Shown piece after piece: positions 1-9,862 of a stretch of DNA of 64,000 bases. A program made the translations under genes and the position numbers. The notes beneath the pieces were generated by a model that ran no database searches, was not told where the DNA came from, and saw nothing but the letters and a program-made list of their open reading frames with translations. Positions within the stretch are counted from its first letter, which is position 1; every line of letters begins with the position of its first letter. The stretch comes from Streptomyces griseorubiginosus. GTDB taxonomy: Bacteria; Actinomycetota; Actinomycetes; Streptomycetales; Streptomycetaceae. The DNA is taken from contig NZ_WVUG01000002.1 of assembly GCF_017614965.1 (NCBI RefSeq), positions 1 to 64,000 on the forward strand, read 5' to 3'.

Positions 1-823
1 TCGGTTGGCTTCGCAACCCCGAGCTACCAAGAGGCCCTGCCTTCATGCCCGCGGCCAGCTGCGATCACCCGATCGAGACTCCCGTTCGACGCGCACCCCT
101 CAAGATCGGAACGACAACAGCTACTTACGAACGAAGAGGATCACGAGGCAGATACACCGACGGGCCGGGTTCACGCTGCACCGCCACTGCATCGTCTGGT
201 TCGTCGGGCTGGTGCTGCCCGCCCCTTTCCCCTGCTGCAGGGCCCGGGCGAGCACGCCGTCCAGGGCGTAGCGGCGGAAGCGGGGCTGCGACGTCGTAAT
301 GCAGTCGCAGCCCCCGGCGGGGCCGGCACCAGCTGCTCGGTGAGCGCCGGCGAGTGCGGGATCAAGGCGCAATGCGTGGGCCGTGCGAGGGAGGACACGC
401 CCGAAGTCATGGGATCGCTCATGACCGGACGGGTGGGTCGCGTGCCGGTGGGCGGCAGGACCTCGACCACGCCACAGTCCCGGTGGTCTGTTCGCCGTGG
501 GGTATCGCCGCGCCGCCAGGCGTCGCCGGGCCTCAGCCAGGTCACCTGGTGAAAAGTGATGGATTTCGCCTCGTGGGTCTTCGCGGTGAGCGGAGCCGAG
601 GTAGTTGCGCGGGTCGTGAGTTTTGGAGCGGTAATAAACGATGTCCGCCATTTGCACGCATATGTACTTGTTGTTGCTCTATGCAGTGTCTAGCGTTCGT
701 CGTGTAGAGAACGGCTGCGGGATCCGACTCTCGTAATCACCGACCCGGAAGCGAGGTGTGGAGCGCGTGGACGCGAGGCCCGGCTTTCGGCCCCTTCCGG
801 TCTGGAGGCGCCCCAGGGGGAGC
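1..823. other. No recognisable gene
   Basis: No frame here has a convincing product. Open frames on both strands are rich in Arg, Pro and Ser, as expected of chance frames in GC-rich DNA. The last part holds the promoter and leader of the sugar-binding lipoprotein gene, with a purine-rich ribosome site (AGGGGG) just before the chosen ATG. Confidence 0.5.
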
Positions 824-2077
824 ATGCGACGGCTGCGGGTGCTTGCCGTGCTGCCTCTGTTGGCGTCGGCACTCGCCGCGTGCGGCAGCGAGGAGGGGTC
901 CGGCCGACCGACATTGAACTGGTACAACTTCCCCGACGACTCCGGCGCGCTGCAGAAGGCGGCTGATCGGTGCAGCCAGGCGTCCCACGGCCGGTACAGG
1001 ATCAGCTACAACAAGCTCCCCCGTGCCGCCGACGGCCAGCGCCAGCAACTCGTCCGCAGGCTTGCGGCCCACGACAACTCGCTCGACATCCTGGGTCTGG
1101 ACGTCACCTGGGCGGCGGAGTTCGCCGAGGCGGGCTGGATCCGCGAGTGGACCGGCGCGGCGAAGCAGCATGCCACCGCGGGCACCCTGCGCGTACCGCT
1201 GCAGACCTCGACCTGGAAGAACAAGCTGTACGCCGTCCCGTACAACACCAACACCCAGCTCCTGTGGTACCGCAAGGACCTGGTGCCCACCCCGCCCAAG
1301 ACCTGGGCCGAGATGCTGGACATGGCCCGTAATCTCTCCCGGCAGGGCAAACCCCACTACGTGGAGATCCAGGGTGCTCAGTACGAGGGCCTGACCGTGT
1401 GGTTCAACACCCTGATCAACAGCGCGGGCGGCTCCATCCTCAACCCGACAGCGACGAAGCCCTCCCTCGGCGCGCCCGCGGTGCGGGCCGCCACGGTCAT
1501 GCGTGACCTGGCGCACTCTGCGGCGGCGGACCCCTCCCTGTCCAACCAGATGGAAGACCAGAACCGCCTCGCCATGGAGGCCGGGGATGCCGCGTTCGAA
1601 ATCAACTATCCGTTCGTCTATCCGTCGATGAAGGCGAACAATCCGGCACTGTTCAAGAACTTCCGCTGGGCGCCGTATCCGAGGGTCGATGCGAACCGCC
1701 CGGCACGGCCGACCATCGGCGGCATCGACCTGGCCGTGAGTGCCTACTCGCGCCACCCGCAGCTGGCCTTCGAGGCAGCCCTGTGTCTGCGCAACAGGGA
1801 GAACCAGCTCACCGCCGCGCTCCTGGGAGGCCTGCCGCCCACCCTGCGTGCCCTGTACGACGAGCGGCCGTTCGTCAAGGCGTATCCCTTCGCCAAGGAC
1901 GTGCTGGCCTCCCTGGAGTTGGCGAGCGTGCGCCCGCTCACCCCCGCCTACCAGAACGTGTCGATCGCCGTGTCCCACACCCTGTCCCCGCCCTCCGCGA
2001 TCAAGCCCGTGAGTTCGGTCGCCACCATCAGGGACCAGATCGATGATGCTCTGCAATCCAAGGGAGTGATCCCATGA
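824..2077 (+). CDS. Sugar ABC transporter substrate-binding lipoprotein
   Basis: Extracytoplasmic receptor of a carbohydrate importer, lipid-anchored to the outer face of the membrane. The N-terminus is a lipoprotein signal peptide: two Arg, a hydrophobic core, then the lipobox L-A-A-C with the lipidated Cys at residue 20. The rest (417 residues in all) has the features of family 1 solute-binding proteins of the MalE/LpqY type, such as the NTNTQLLWYRKDL stretch. An in-frame start 22 codons upstream would bury the signal peptide; ATG 824 follows AGGGGG and is preferred. It leads a four-gene cluster with two permeases and an ATPase. The arrangement resembles trehalose or maltose importers (LpqY-SugABC), but the sugar cannot be read from sequence. 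Confidence 0.9.
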   Translation: MRRLRVLAVLPLLASALAACGSEEGSGRPTLNWYNFPDDSGALQKAADRCSQASHGRYRISYNKLPRAADGQRQQLVRRLAAHDNSLDILGLDVTWAAEFAEAGWIREWTGAAKQHATAGTLRVPLQTSTWKNKLYAVPYNTNTQLLWYRKDLVPTPPKTWAEMLDMARNLSRQGKPHYVEIQGAQYEGLTVWFNTLINSAGGSILNPTATKPSLGAPAVRAATVMRDLAHSAAADPSLSNQMEDQNRLAMEAGDAAFEINYPFVYPSMKANNPALFKNFRWAPYPRVDANRPARPTIGGIDLAVSAYSRHPQLAFEAALCLRNRENQLTAALLGGLPPTLRALYDERPFVKAYPFAKDVLASLELASVRPLTPAYQNVSIAVSHTLSPPSAIKPVSSVATIRDQIDDALQSKGVIP

Positions 2078-2135
2078 ACCACCACCCCCTCGGCCGGCGC
2101 TCCCGAGTGCTGGTCCCATCCTCAGGCGGTCTCCG

Positions 2136-3089
2136 ATGAGCATGCAGGCGGAACCGGCCGGAGCCCCGCCACCTCCTGAGGCGAAGCAGGCCGGGCAGGA
2201 CCGGGCGGCGCTCTCGGCCGGCGCCAGGCAGGAGCGGAGGCTCGGCTGGCTGCTCTGCTCGCCGGCTGTGATCGTCATGCTCGCCGTGACCGCGTATCCG
2301 ATCGGATACGCCGTCTACCTGTCCCTGCAGCGCTACGACCTGCGCTTCCCGGCACAGGCGAAGTTCGTGGGCTTGAGCAACTACGGTGCGGTCCTGTCCT
2401 CCACGTTCTGGTGGCAGGCCTTCTGGGTGACGCTGTTCATCACCGGCGTGTCCGTGGCCATCGAACTGGTCCTCGGCATGGGCCTCGCTCTGGTGATGCA
2501 CCGCACGATCTTCGGTCGCGGATCCGTACGCACCGCCGTCCTGATCCCCTACGGCATCGTCACCGTCGTCGCCGCGTTTTCCTGGCAGTACGCCTGGACC
2601 CCGCAACTCGGGTACCTCGCGGAGCTTCTGCCCAGCGGATCGGCCCCGCTGACCCATCAGTGGTCCGCCTTGTGGCTGATCGTGCTCGCCGAGGTGTGGA
2701 AGACCACCCCGTTCATGGCCCTCCTGCTGCTCGCGGGGCTCGCGCTGGTCCCCGAGGAGACGCTGAAGGCGGCAATGGTGGACGGCGCCACCGCCCGGCA
2801 GCGGTTCTTCAAGGTCGTGCTGCCACTGATGAAACCGGCCATCCTGGTGGCGCTGCTCTTCCGCACGCTGGACGCGTTCCGGATCTTCGACAACATCTAC
2901 ATCCTGACCTCGGGCGCCCACGAGACAGGCTCGGTGTCCATCCTCGGTTACGACAATCTGTTCACCGCGCTGAACCTGGGCATCGGTTCGACGATCTCGG
3001 TCCTGATCTTCATCGCTGTCGGGATCATCGCCTTCGCCTTTGTCAAGCTCTTCGGTGCGGCCGCACCTGGCGCGGAGGTGAAGCGCTGA
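2136..3089 (+). CDS. Sugar ABC transporter permease (MalF/SugA type)
   Basis: Inner-membrane channel subunit of the importer, 317 residues with about six hydrophobic segments after a charged cytoplasmic N-terminus. The EAA loop that docks the ATPase is visible near residues 208-235 ([12 protein letters not shown] followed by a conserved hydrophobic tail). It overlaps the next permease gene by one base (TGATG), which indicates translational coupling. It lies 58 bases downstream of the binding-protein gene and is presumably in one transcript with it. Confidence 0.92.
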   Translation: MSMQAEPAGAPPPPEAKQAGQDRAALSAGARQERRLGWLLCSPAVIVMLAVTAYPIGYAVYLSLQRYDLRFPAQAKFVGLSNYGAVLSSTFWWQAFWVTLFITGVSVAIELVLGMGLALVMHRTIFGRGSVRTAVLIPYGIVTVVAAFSWQYAWTPQLGYLAELLPSGSAPLTHQWSALWLIVLAEVWKTTPFMALLLLAGLALVPEETLKAAMVDGATARQRFFKVVLPLMKPAILVALLFRTLDAFRIFDNIYILTSGAHETGSVSILGYDNLFTALNLGIGSTISVLIFIAVGIIAFAFVKLFGAAAPGAEVKR

Positions 3090-3922
3090 TGGCTGCCGTG
3101 GGAAAGACGCACGCCACCCGCTGGGGTGTCGTCAACGTGGTGGTGGTGCTGTACGCCCTGTTCCCGGTGTGGTGGATCGCCGCGCTGTCGTTCAAAGAGC
3201 CCAGCACCCTGACCGACGGGAACTACATTCCGAGGGAATGGACCTGGGAGAATTACCGGGGCATCTTCAAGACCTCCGAATTCACTCGCGCACTGATCAA
3301 CTCGATCGGTATCGCCCTGATCTCGACGGTCATCGCGGTGGTGTTGGGCACCATGGCCGCCTACGCGGTGGCCAGGCTCCGGTTCCCCGGCAAGCGGGTC
3401 CTCATCGGCATGTCGCTGCTCATCGCCATGTTTCCCCCGATCTCCCTGGTGTCCCCCCTGTTCAACATCGAGCGCATCGTCGGGATCTTCGACACCTGGG
3501 TGGGGCTGATCATCCCGTACATGACCTTCTCCTTGCCGCTGGCGATCTACACCCTGTCGGCGTTCTTCCGGGAGATCCCCTGGGACCTGGAGAAGGCCGC
3601 CAAGGTGGACGGGGCCACGCCCGCGCAGGCCTTCCGGCTGGTCATCGCGCCGCTGGCCGCGCCGGGCGTGTTCACCACAGCGATCCTTGTCTTCATCTTC
3701 TGCTGGAACGACTTCCTGTTCGCCATCTCGCTGACCTCCACCCGGGCCGCGCGCACGGTGCCGGCCGCCATCGCGTTCTTCACCGGAAGCTCGCAGTTCC
3801 AGCAGCCCACCGGGTCGATCGCCGCCGCCGCCGTCGTGATCACCGTTCCGATCATCATCTTCGTTCTGTTCTTCCAACGGCGGATCGTCGCCGGACTGAC
3901 CTCCGGCGCGGTCAAGGGGTGA
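3089..3922 (+). CDS. Sugar ABC transporter permease (MalG/SugB type)
   Basis: Second membrane subunit, 277 residues. It begins at the ATG that shares its A with the stop codon of the upstream permease; longer upstream frames are out of phase with that gene and are not credible. It has six hydrophobic segments and an EAA loop ([16 protein letters not shown]) near residues 168-195. It forms a heterodimer with the preceding permease. The ATPase gene follows after about 90 bases. Confidence 0.92.
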   Translation: MAAVGKTHATRWGVVNVVVVLYALFPVWWIAALSFKEPSTLTDGNYIPREWTWENYRGIFKTSEFTRALINSIGIALISTVIAVVLGTMAAYAVARLRFPGKRVLIGMSLLIAMFPPISLVSPLFNIERIVGIFDTWVGLIIPYMTFSLPLAIYTLSAFFREIPWDLEKAAKVDGATPAQAFRLVIAPLAAPGVFTTAILVFIFCWNDFLFAISLTSTRAARTVPAAIAFFTGSSQFQQPTGSIAAAAVVITVPIIIFVLFFQRRIVAGLTSGAVKG

Positions 3923-4010
3923 CCGGGCCGACCGCTCAGCCAGGCCACCACCAGGGCACACCGACCGCGGCACCCGGACCCGCAAGGCATGAAGGCAAGG
4001 AGGCACCATC

Positions 4011-5198
4011 ATGGCCGAGATCACCCTCGAGGGAGTCACCAAGCGTTTTCCCGACGGATCCCTTGCCGTGAAGGACGTGGATCTCGACATCGCCGACGGC
4101 GAGTTCGTGATCCTGGTCGGACCTTCCGGTTGCGGCAAGTCCACCACCCTGAACATGATCGCCGGACTCGAGGACATCACCGAAGGCACCCTGCGCATCG
4201 GTGACCAGGTCGTCAACCAGCTCGCTCCCAAGGAGCGCGACGTTGCCATGGTGTTCCAGAGCTACGCCCTGTACCCGCACATGAGCGTGCGAGAGAACAT
4301 GGGCTTCCCGCTGCGGTTGGCCAAGGTGGACAAGGCCACCATCAACTCCAAGGTGGAGGAGGCGGCCCGGATTCTCGACCTCACCGAGCACCTGGACCGT
4401 AAACCCGCGAATCTCTCCGGTGGCCAGCGTCAGCGGGTGGCCATGGGCCGGGCGATCGTCCGCGATCCCAAGGCGTTCTTGATGGACGAGCCTCTGTCCA
4501 ACCTGGACGCGAAACTCCGGGTGCAGATGCGCACTCAGATCTCCCGCCTGCAACGGCGCCTGGGCACCACGACCGTGTATGTCACCCACGACCAAACCGA
4601 GGCGATGACCCTCGGCGACCGGGTTGTTGTGATGCGGCAGGGAGTCGTGCAGCAGATCGGTACGCCCGCACAGCTCTACGACCTGCCGCGCAATCTCTTC
4701 GTCGCGGGCTTCATCGGCTCGCCGGCGATGAACTTCCTGAACGCCACCCTGGAGGGCGGTGTGCTGCGCTCGCCCTTGGGTGATCTGCCCCTCGAGGACC
4801 GTACGAGGCAGGCACTGGAACGGCAGAACGCACCCCGCGAGGTCATCGTCGGCCTGCGGCCCGAGGCCTTCGAGGACGCAGCGCTGTCGGCTCGACCAAG
4901 CCAGGGCGGCCCTGTCTTCACCGCCAACGTGGACGTACTGGAGTCGCTGGGCTCCGACGCGTACGTGTACTTCACGGCAGAGGGCGGATCCGCGACGACC
5001 GCGGAACTGGAGGAACTGGCGGCCGACTCCGGTCTGCGTGACACCGGCTCGGAGGTCCAGCAGATCGTGGCCCGCCTGGACGCCGCCACGCGCGCCCGGG
5101 AGGGCGCACCGGTGGAGTTGCTCGTCGACATGGCCAAGGCGCACGTATTCGACCCGGCGACCGGAGCGAACCTCACCCATCCCGAGCGCCAATCCTGA
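4011..5198 (+). CDS. MalK/SugC-type sugar ABC transporter ATPase
   Basis: Cytoplasmic ATPase powering the importer, 395 residues, the usual length for MalK/UgpC proteins. Visible motifs are Walker A GPSGCGKST (residues 37-45), a Q-loop (MVFQSYALYPH), the signature LSGGQRQRVA, Walker B FLMDEPLSNLD, and the H-loop in VYVTHDQTEAMT. The C-terminal third carries the TOBE/MalK regulatory region (IVGLRPEAFED). A good ribosome site (AAGGAGG) precedes ATG 4011. Having its own ATPase makes this importer self-contained, although MalK-type ATPases can also serve several importers in Streptomyces. Confidence 0.93.
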   Translation: MAEITLEGVTKRFPDGSLAVKDVDLDIADGEFVILVGPSGCGKSTTLNMIAGLEDITEGTLRIGDQVVNQLAPKERDVAMVFQSYALYPHMSVRENMGFPLRLAKVDKATINSKVEEAARILDLTEHLDRKPANLSGGQRQRVAMGRAIVRDPKAFLMDEPLSNLDAKLRVQMRTQISRLQRRLGTTTVYVTHDQTEAMTLGDRVVVMRQGVVQQIGTPAQLYDLPRNLFVAGFIGSPAMNFLNATLEGGVLRSPLGDLPLEDRTRQALERQNAPREVIVGLRPEAFEDAALSARPSQGGPVFTANVDVLESLGSDAYVYFTAEGGSATTAELEELAADSGLRDTGSEVQQIVARLDAATRAREGAPVELLVDMAKAHVFDPATGANLTHPERQS

Positions 5199-5888
5199 CG
5201 ATGCCGCACGGCCGGAAGGTGACATCGGGGGGCCAGGCGGTGCCTCCGCCCGGAACCGACAGCGGCCATGGACTTCGTGGCACGGAAGGAGCGAACCGGC
5301 CTGGCACTCACAAGCCCGCCCAGGAGCACGTCGACGGACCACCGATACCCGCTTCCACAGCACTGCGCACGGGACGGCCGCGGCCAGGCTGAAGCCCGCG
5401 GACAGCGGCGCGACCGGAAGCAAGGGCGGCACCAGGTCGACGTCCCCACGGACTCGCTCGCCTCCGGGCCACGTTCGTCCAAGACGACGCCCACGGATGC
5501 CGCTGGCGGTCACCTCGGGAGCGGCCCGCTTGAAGGGGGCGGCGCGGGCAGGGGGTGATGAGACCGGTCAGGAACGAAGCGGCTCCGGCCGCCGCCGTGC
5601 AGCCCTTGGCGTGATGCTCACAGGCCCCTGCAGATCATCGGCCGAAGGGGTGGTCGTCGCGGACGGTCAGTTTCTCGGACAGGACGAGCGGCGACTGCTC
5701 GGCGTCCAGCGATGTGGCGTCGACCGGGTGCGGGCTGAGGTCCGTGTCAAGAGTGGCACCGGAGGACTGGAACGCCGCATGGACCTGCGGCGCGCGCTGC
5801 GACTGGAGATCGCGGACGGGGGAGTGCAGGCCACTGCGCTGGCCGGTTCCCTGCACTCGCTCCTGGGCCCTTCGTCGGACTTGGCCGT
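5199..5888. other. Gap without an intact gene
   Basis: No intact gene is visible in about 690 bases after the importer. The frames are short and of low quality. Given the relic immediately downstream, part of this stretch may be the eroded upstream portion of a glycoside hydrolase gene, but no clear match can be read in it. Confidence 0.4.
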
Positions 5889-6042
5889 ACGGAGGGGCGG
5901 TACTTCGTGACGGAGGTCGCGTTCGGGATGACCGGACGGCTCATCGGCGTGTTTCTGCGAGGGCGACGGGATCTCGGTGCGGTCGTTCACCTACGAGGGG
6001 TGCGACGACGCGGACGGGGTGGAGCTGGTACCGAGTTGCTGA
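5889..6042 (+). pseudogene. GH43-like C-terminal relic (frameshifted)
   Basis: Reading from 5889 gives TEGRYFVTEVAFGMTGRLIG and two more residues. A shift of one base near 5955 continues sensibly as CEGDGISVRSFTYEG before a stop at 6040-6042. The joined text resembles the end of the concanavalin-like C-terminal domain of GH43-type xylosidases and arabinosidases, where a 'fTGR-iGmya' strand is followed by a final 'f-yeg' strand. Recognition is from recalled family patterns, so the family call is tentative. It lies next to a sugar importer, where such an enzyme would make sense. Everything upstream of this tail is lost. Confidence 0.4.
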
Positions 6043-6217
6043 CTACTACGACTGCTGGATCGGCGCCTTGACGGAGCAAGCGCGGTGCGACGTGTGACAT
6101 CCCGGAGGCCTGCCCATGGTGCCTTCGCGGACCGTTGACGGCTCGTCGTTGGCTGCCTACCGTCCAAGCGCAGCGATGCCGAACAAAGTTCGGAATATCG
6201 ATCGAAGGAAGGTCCGG

Positions 6218-7138
6218 ATGGATGGCATGGAAAGGTCGCGGCGGTCGCTGTCCGCACTCGGTCTGCCGGAGCGAGACCTCGGGGAACTGCCCGACTCGGA
6301 CAAGCGGTTCCCGGACGGTGCGCAGTACCGGGTGGAGATCCCGTCGGTCGAAGGCCCGGGGCCGTTCCAGGCGGTCATGGATGAGGCTGAGGGGCGCGGG
6401 ATCCGGATACATCGCATCAGCCAGGGCAGTGGCATGATGCTCCTTGCCGACTCGGAGATCGAGGAGATGGTCGCTCTCGGCCGCGAACGCGAGGTGGAGG
6501 TCTGCCTCTTCGTTGGACCTCGCGGCGGCTGGGACATCGGCATCCAGGCCACGTCCGCCGCGGGCGGGGGTGCAGCCGCGGTGCTGCGTGGCGCCGATCA
6601 GCTGGCGTACGGGGTCGAGGACGTCATCCGGGGCTGCGACCTCGGTGTGCGCAGCGTCCTGGTGGCAGACATCGGCCAGCTGTGGGTGCTCGGCCGAATG
6701 CGGCAGGCCGGCGACCTGCCGCCGGACCTGGGGATCAAGGCGTCGATCTCGATGCCGACGGCCAATCCTGCGGCAGCACGGGTGCTTGAGGACCTCGGGG
6801 TCACCACGATCAATCTGCCGATCGATCTCACGCTTGCCCAGATAGCGGCGATCCGGGGGGCGGTCGACGCGCCCCTGGACGTCTATGTCGAGGGCGCCGA
6901 CGACTTCGGCGGCGTGGTCCGCTATTACGAGATCCCGGCCCTCGTGCGTGTGGCGGCTCCTGTCCATCTCAAGTTCACGGTACGGAACGCGCCGTCCCTG
7001 TATCCCTCCGGAGCGCACCTTGCCGACCTGGCCGTGGCGACCGCACGTGAGCGCGTACGGCGGGCGGCGCTCGGCCTGTCCGTGCTGCGCCGGTACTATC
7101 CGGAGGCCGAAGCCAGTCCCGGGCCGCTGGCGACGTAG
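6218..7138 (+). CDS. U32-peptidase-like TIM-barrel protein
   Basis: A 306-residue protein. The middle resembles the barrel of U32 family proteins: a strand ending in VLVADIGQLWVL, then IKASISMPTANPAAARVLED and an LGV..INLP..LTL stretch matching the U32 pattern of decoy-strand repeats. The hallmark U32 cysteines are not seen, so peptidase activity should not be assumed. ATG 6218 follows GAAGGAAGG; an earlier in-frame start 34 codons upstream has no comparable ribosome site. It heads the second importer cluster (binding protein, permease, ATPase) in the same orientation, so a role in processing or sensing the imported compound is an inference. Confidence 0.6.
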   Translation: MDGMERSRRSLSALGLPERDLGELPDSDKRFPDGAQYRVEIPSVEGPGPFQAVMDEAEGRGIRIHRISQGSGMMLLADSEIEEMVALGREREVEVCLFVGPRGGWDIGIQATSAAGGGAAAVLRGADQLAYGVEDVIRGCDLGVRSVLVADIGQLWVLGRMRQAGDLPPDLGIKASISMPTANPAAARVLEDLGVTTINLPIDLTLAQIAAIRGAVDAPLDVYVEGADDFGGVVRYYEIPALVRVAAPVHLKFTVRNAPSLYPSGAHLADLAVATARERVRRAALGLSVLRRYYPEAEASPGPLAT

Positions 7139-7308
7139 GCCCGGAGCAGGCGTGGCGGGATGGACGATCTACGTACAAATATTGACGAAACCGTAGTTCA
7201 CTGAGGGCCTTGACGACCTATCAGGCCGGTTCTACGTTCAGCCCCACCAAATGTGCCGAACGTCGTTCGAAATACCGGGCACCATGGGCCGAACACGCCG
7301 GAGTGATC

Positions 7309-8448
7309 ATGAAGAAGATCGATCCGCAGGTGGAAAGGGCCGTCGACACGCTCGGCCTCAACGGGCTGACCAGGCGGCGACTGCTGAGGGGCGGTGGAAT
7401 GGTGAGCGCCTCGGCCGCCGCGGCGGCTTTGCTGTCCGCCTGCTCGGCCAGCAACAAGAGCGACGACAACAAGACGGGCGACGGTGTCGGCGACTTCCCG
7501 AAGACACCGAAGTGGAAGTTCGTGTTCGTCAACCACGTCACGACCAACCCGTTCTTCACCCCGACGCAGTACGGCGCAGCTGACGCCTGTGCACTCCTGG
7601 ACGCCTCGTTCCAGTGGACCGGCTCGAAGGACTCAAGCGTGCCTGAAATGGTCAGTGCCATGACCTCGGCCATCTCCGCGAAGGCCGACGGCATCGCGGT
7701 CGCGGTCGTCGACAAGAACGCCTTCACCTCGCCCGTCGACAAGGCCCTCAACGCCGGCATCCCCACCATCTCGTACAACGCGGACGGGGCCAAAGGGAGT
7801 CCGGGGACGAGCCGGCTCTGTTACGTGGGGCAGGACCTCTACCAGTCCGGAGTCGAGCTGGGCCGCCGCATCGCCTCGCTGATGCCATCCGGCGGGGACG
7901 CGGTCGGGTTCATCGCCACCCCGGGCGCGCTCAACATCCAGCCGCGCATCGATGGGGCCACCGACGCGATCAAGGCATCCGGCAAGTCGATCAACTTCAA
8001 GTCGGTCGCCAGCGGCGCGGAACTTCCTCAGGAGCTGTCGACCATCGACGCGTATGTCAGCGGACACAAAGATCTCAAGGGCCTGTTCGCGGTCGACGCG
8101 GGCTCCACGGAGAGCATCGGCAAGGTCATGAAAAAGTACGGCCTCAAGAAGAAGGGTGTGGTCGCGGGTGGCTTCGACCTGAATCCGAACACCCTCACTG
8201 CGATCAAAGCGGGTGACCTCGATTTCACGATTGACCAACAGCCCTATCTGCAGGGCTTCCTGAGTGTGCTCTACCTGTGGCTGTACAAACTGTCCGGCGG
8301 ACTGGTGATCCCGAGTGTCACCGACACCGGCCTGCTCTTCGTGACCAAGGACAATGTCGACCCCTATCTGGAGACCAAGACCCGGTTCGAGGGCTCCAGC
8401 ACGAGGCAGCAGTGGGTCAAGCGCTCCGGCCCCATAGCACACGCATGA
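7309..8448 (+). CDS. Ribose-type ABC transporter substrate-binding lipoprotein
   Basis: Periplasmic-binding-protein-like fold of the RbsB class, 379 residues. The N-terminus combines a twin-arginine-like motif (TRRRLLRG, residues 21-28) with a hydrophobic stretch and the lipobox L-S-A-C (Cys45), so it is probably a Tat-exported lipoprotein. The body shows the alternating strand pattern of this class (KADGIAVAVVDKNAF, PTISYNADG, VAGGFDLNPNTL, TIDQQPYLQG). ATG 7309 is preceded by GGAG; the longer frame adds 33 non-signal residues. Its permease and ATPase follow at 8810 and 9859. The ligand may be a sugar or polyol; this is not determinable here. Confidence 0.88.
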   Translation: MKKIDPQVERAVDTLGLNGLTRRRLLRGGGMVSASAAAAALLSACSASNKSDDNKTGDGVGDFPKTPKWKFVFVNHVTTNPFFTPTQYGAADACALLDASFQWTGSKDSSVPEMVSAMTSAISAKADGIAVAVVDKNAFTSPVDKALNAGIPTISYNADGAKGSPGTSRLCYVGQDLYQSGVELGRRIASLMPSGGDAVGFIATPGALNIQPRIDGATDAIKASGKSINFKSVASGAELPQELSTIDAYVSGHKDLKGLFAVDAGSTESIGKVMKKYGLKKKGVVAGGFDLNPNTLTAIKAGDLDFTIDQQPYLQGFLSVLYLWLYKLSGGLVIPSVTDTGLLFVTKDNVDPYLETKTRFEGSSTRQQWVKRSGPIAHA

Positions 8449-8809
8449 GCTTCCTGAGTCGACCGCTGCGCCGCGAGGGGCGTCTCGGTGATCGGTTTGA
8501 CCTTGCGCCTGGTGAATGGCGGGGGCGTGGCAGGCGCAGTCGCGCCAGCAGGACCAGATCACGCGGAGCCAGGCGCGAGCAAGGATCCGGCCGGGTCGCC
8601 GCACCGTCCCAGCCGGGCCGGCGTCACCTGGATGCCCTGCATCGGCCCTCTGTGGGGCGTGTCCCTGAAGCCGATCAGACGGCCTCGGCCCGGCGGGGCC
8701 GGCAGAACTCATGCCGGCCATCGCGTAGAACGCGAGCGCGGCCGGGCACCCGCCGGGACCGAGAGGTCACAACCCCACCCGTGAGGGCTGCAGAAGGGAT
8801 GGTCCTCCC
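8449..8809. other. Gap inside the importer cluster
   Basis: A 361-base spacer separates the binding-protein gene from its permease. No frame in it has a recognisable product. It may hold a processing site or a secondary promoter that sets binding protein in excess of membrane subunits, but no specific element was identified. Confidence 0.4.
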
Positions 8810-9862
8810 ATGAGCGAGCGAGCCGTGCGGGACTCGACCGGCGGGAAGACCATCACGGCCGGCACCCCGCCGGTGCGGCGGCACGGTCCGCTGCGCCTGG
8901 CCTTCGAGGCGTTCGTCATCCGCCGCGAGGCCACCATCTTCATCGTCGCACTGGGCCTGCTGCTGTACTTCTGGTCCAACAACTCCGACTTCCTGGCCCG
9001 CAACAACCTGGTCAACCTCTCCCAGCAGACGGCACCGTACGCGATCATCGCGGCAGGCATGGTGCTGCTGCTGGTCAGCGGGGAGATCGATCTGTCGGTG
9101 GGCGCCGTCTTCGCACTGTCGCCGTTCCTGATGCACTACATGATCGACTACTACGGCACGTACCCCGTCATCGCGATCATCGGCTCGATACTGGCCGGCG
9201 CCTTCATCGGTCTCGTCAACGGCTTCGTGGTGGTCGTGCTCAAGGTACCGTCGTTCGTCGCCACGCTCGGCATGCTCTTCCTCATCCTCGGCATCATGCT
9301 GACCACCTCGCACGCCTACCCGGCACAGATCCCCGAGGCAGCACACGGGGTGCGCGGCTGGTTCGGGCAGTCGGACTGGTCGGAACTGATCTGGTGCCTG
9401 ATCATCGTCGCGTACTTCCACGTGGTACTCACCCGCTCGCGCTGGGGCCTGCACACGATCGCCACCGGCGGCAACCCGCTCGGCGCGAGCGAGGCCGGCA
9501 TCAAAACCGGTCGCATCAAGTTCGGCAACTTCATGGCCACCAGCGCCCTGGGGGCCTTCGCCGGCATCCTCGAGGCCTTCCGCGTCGACTCGATCGACCC
9601 GACCGCTGCGGGTGCGGATGGCGCGTCCCCGATGTTCACCGCCGTCTCCGCCGCGGTCATCGGCGGTACGGCGCTGGCCGGCGGCTCGGGGACGGTCGTC
9701 GGCGCGCTGCTCGGCGCGCTCGTCCTCGCGGAGCTGCGCAACGGGTTCAACCTCATCGGCATCAACGCCAACCCGTTCAACATCATCCTCGGTGCGGCGA
9801 TCATCCTCTCCATGGTGCTCAACGTGCACCTGGCCAGACTGCGAAGGGCAGGCCGCCGATGA
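8810..9862 (+). CDS. Ribose-type ABC transporter permease (RbsC family)
   Basis: A 350-residue integral membrane protein of the BPD_transp_2 family with about eight to ten hydrophobic segments. Family landmarks are visible: LVSGEIDLSVGAVFALS, the VVVLKVPSFVATLGM stretch, and TAVSAAVIGGTALAGGSG near the C-terminus. A ribosome site (GAAGGG) lies about ten bases before ATG 8810. It overlaps the ATPase gene by four bases (ATGA), so the two are translationally coupled. Confidence 0.92.
   Translation: MSERAVRDSTGGKTITAGTPPVRRHGPLRLAFEAFVIRREATIFIVALGLLLYFWSNNSDFLARNNLVNLSQQTAPYAIIAAGMVLLLVSGEIDLSVGAVFALSPFLMHYMIDYYGTYPVIAIIGSILAGAFIGLVNGFVVVVLKVPSFVATLGMLFLILGIMLTTSHAYPAQIPEAAHGVRGWFGQSDWSELIWCLIIVAYFHVVLTRSRWGLHTIATGGNPLGASEAGIKTGRIKFGNFMATSALGAFAGILEAFRVDSIDPTAAGADGASPMFTAVSAAVIGGTALAGGSGTVVGALLGALVLAELRNGFNLIGINANPFNIILGAAIILSMVLNVHLARLRRAGRR

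Noticed and set aside
737-2278. 513-residue minus-strand open frame
   Set aside because: Antisense to the sugar-binding lipoprotein gene. Composition is Gly/Val/Arg-rich without motifs; the plus-strand gene has a signal peptide and operon context.
3936-5513. 525-residue minus-strand open frame
   Set aside because: Antisense to the MalK-type ATPase gene; no independent motifs.
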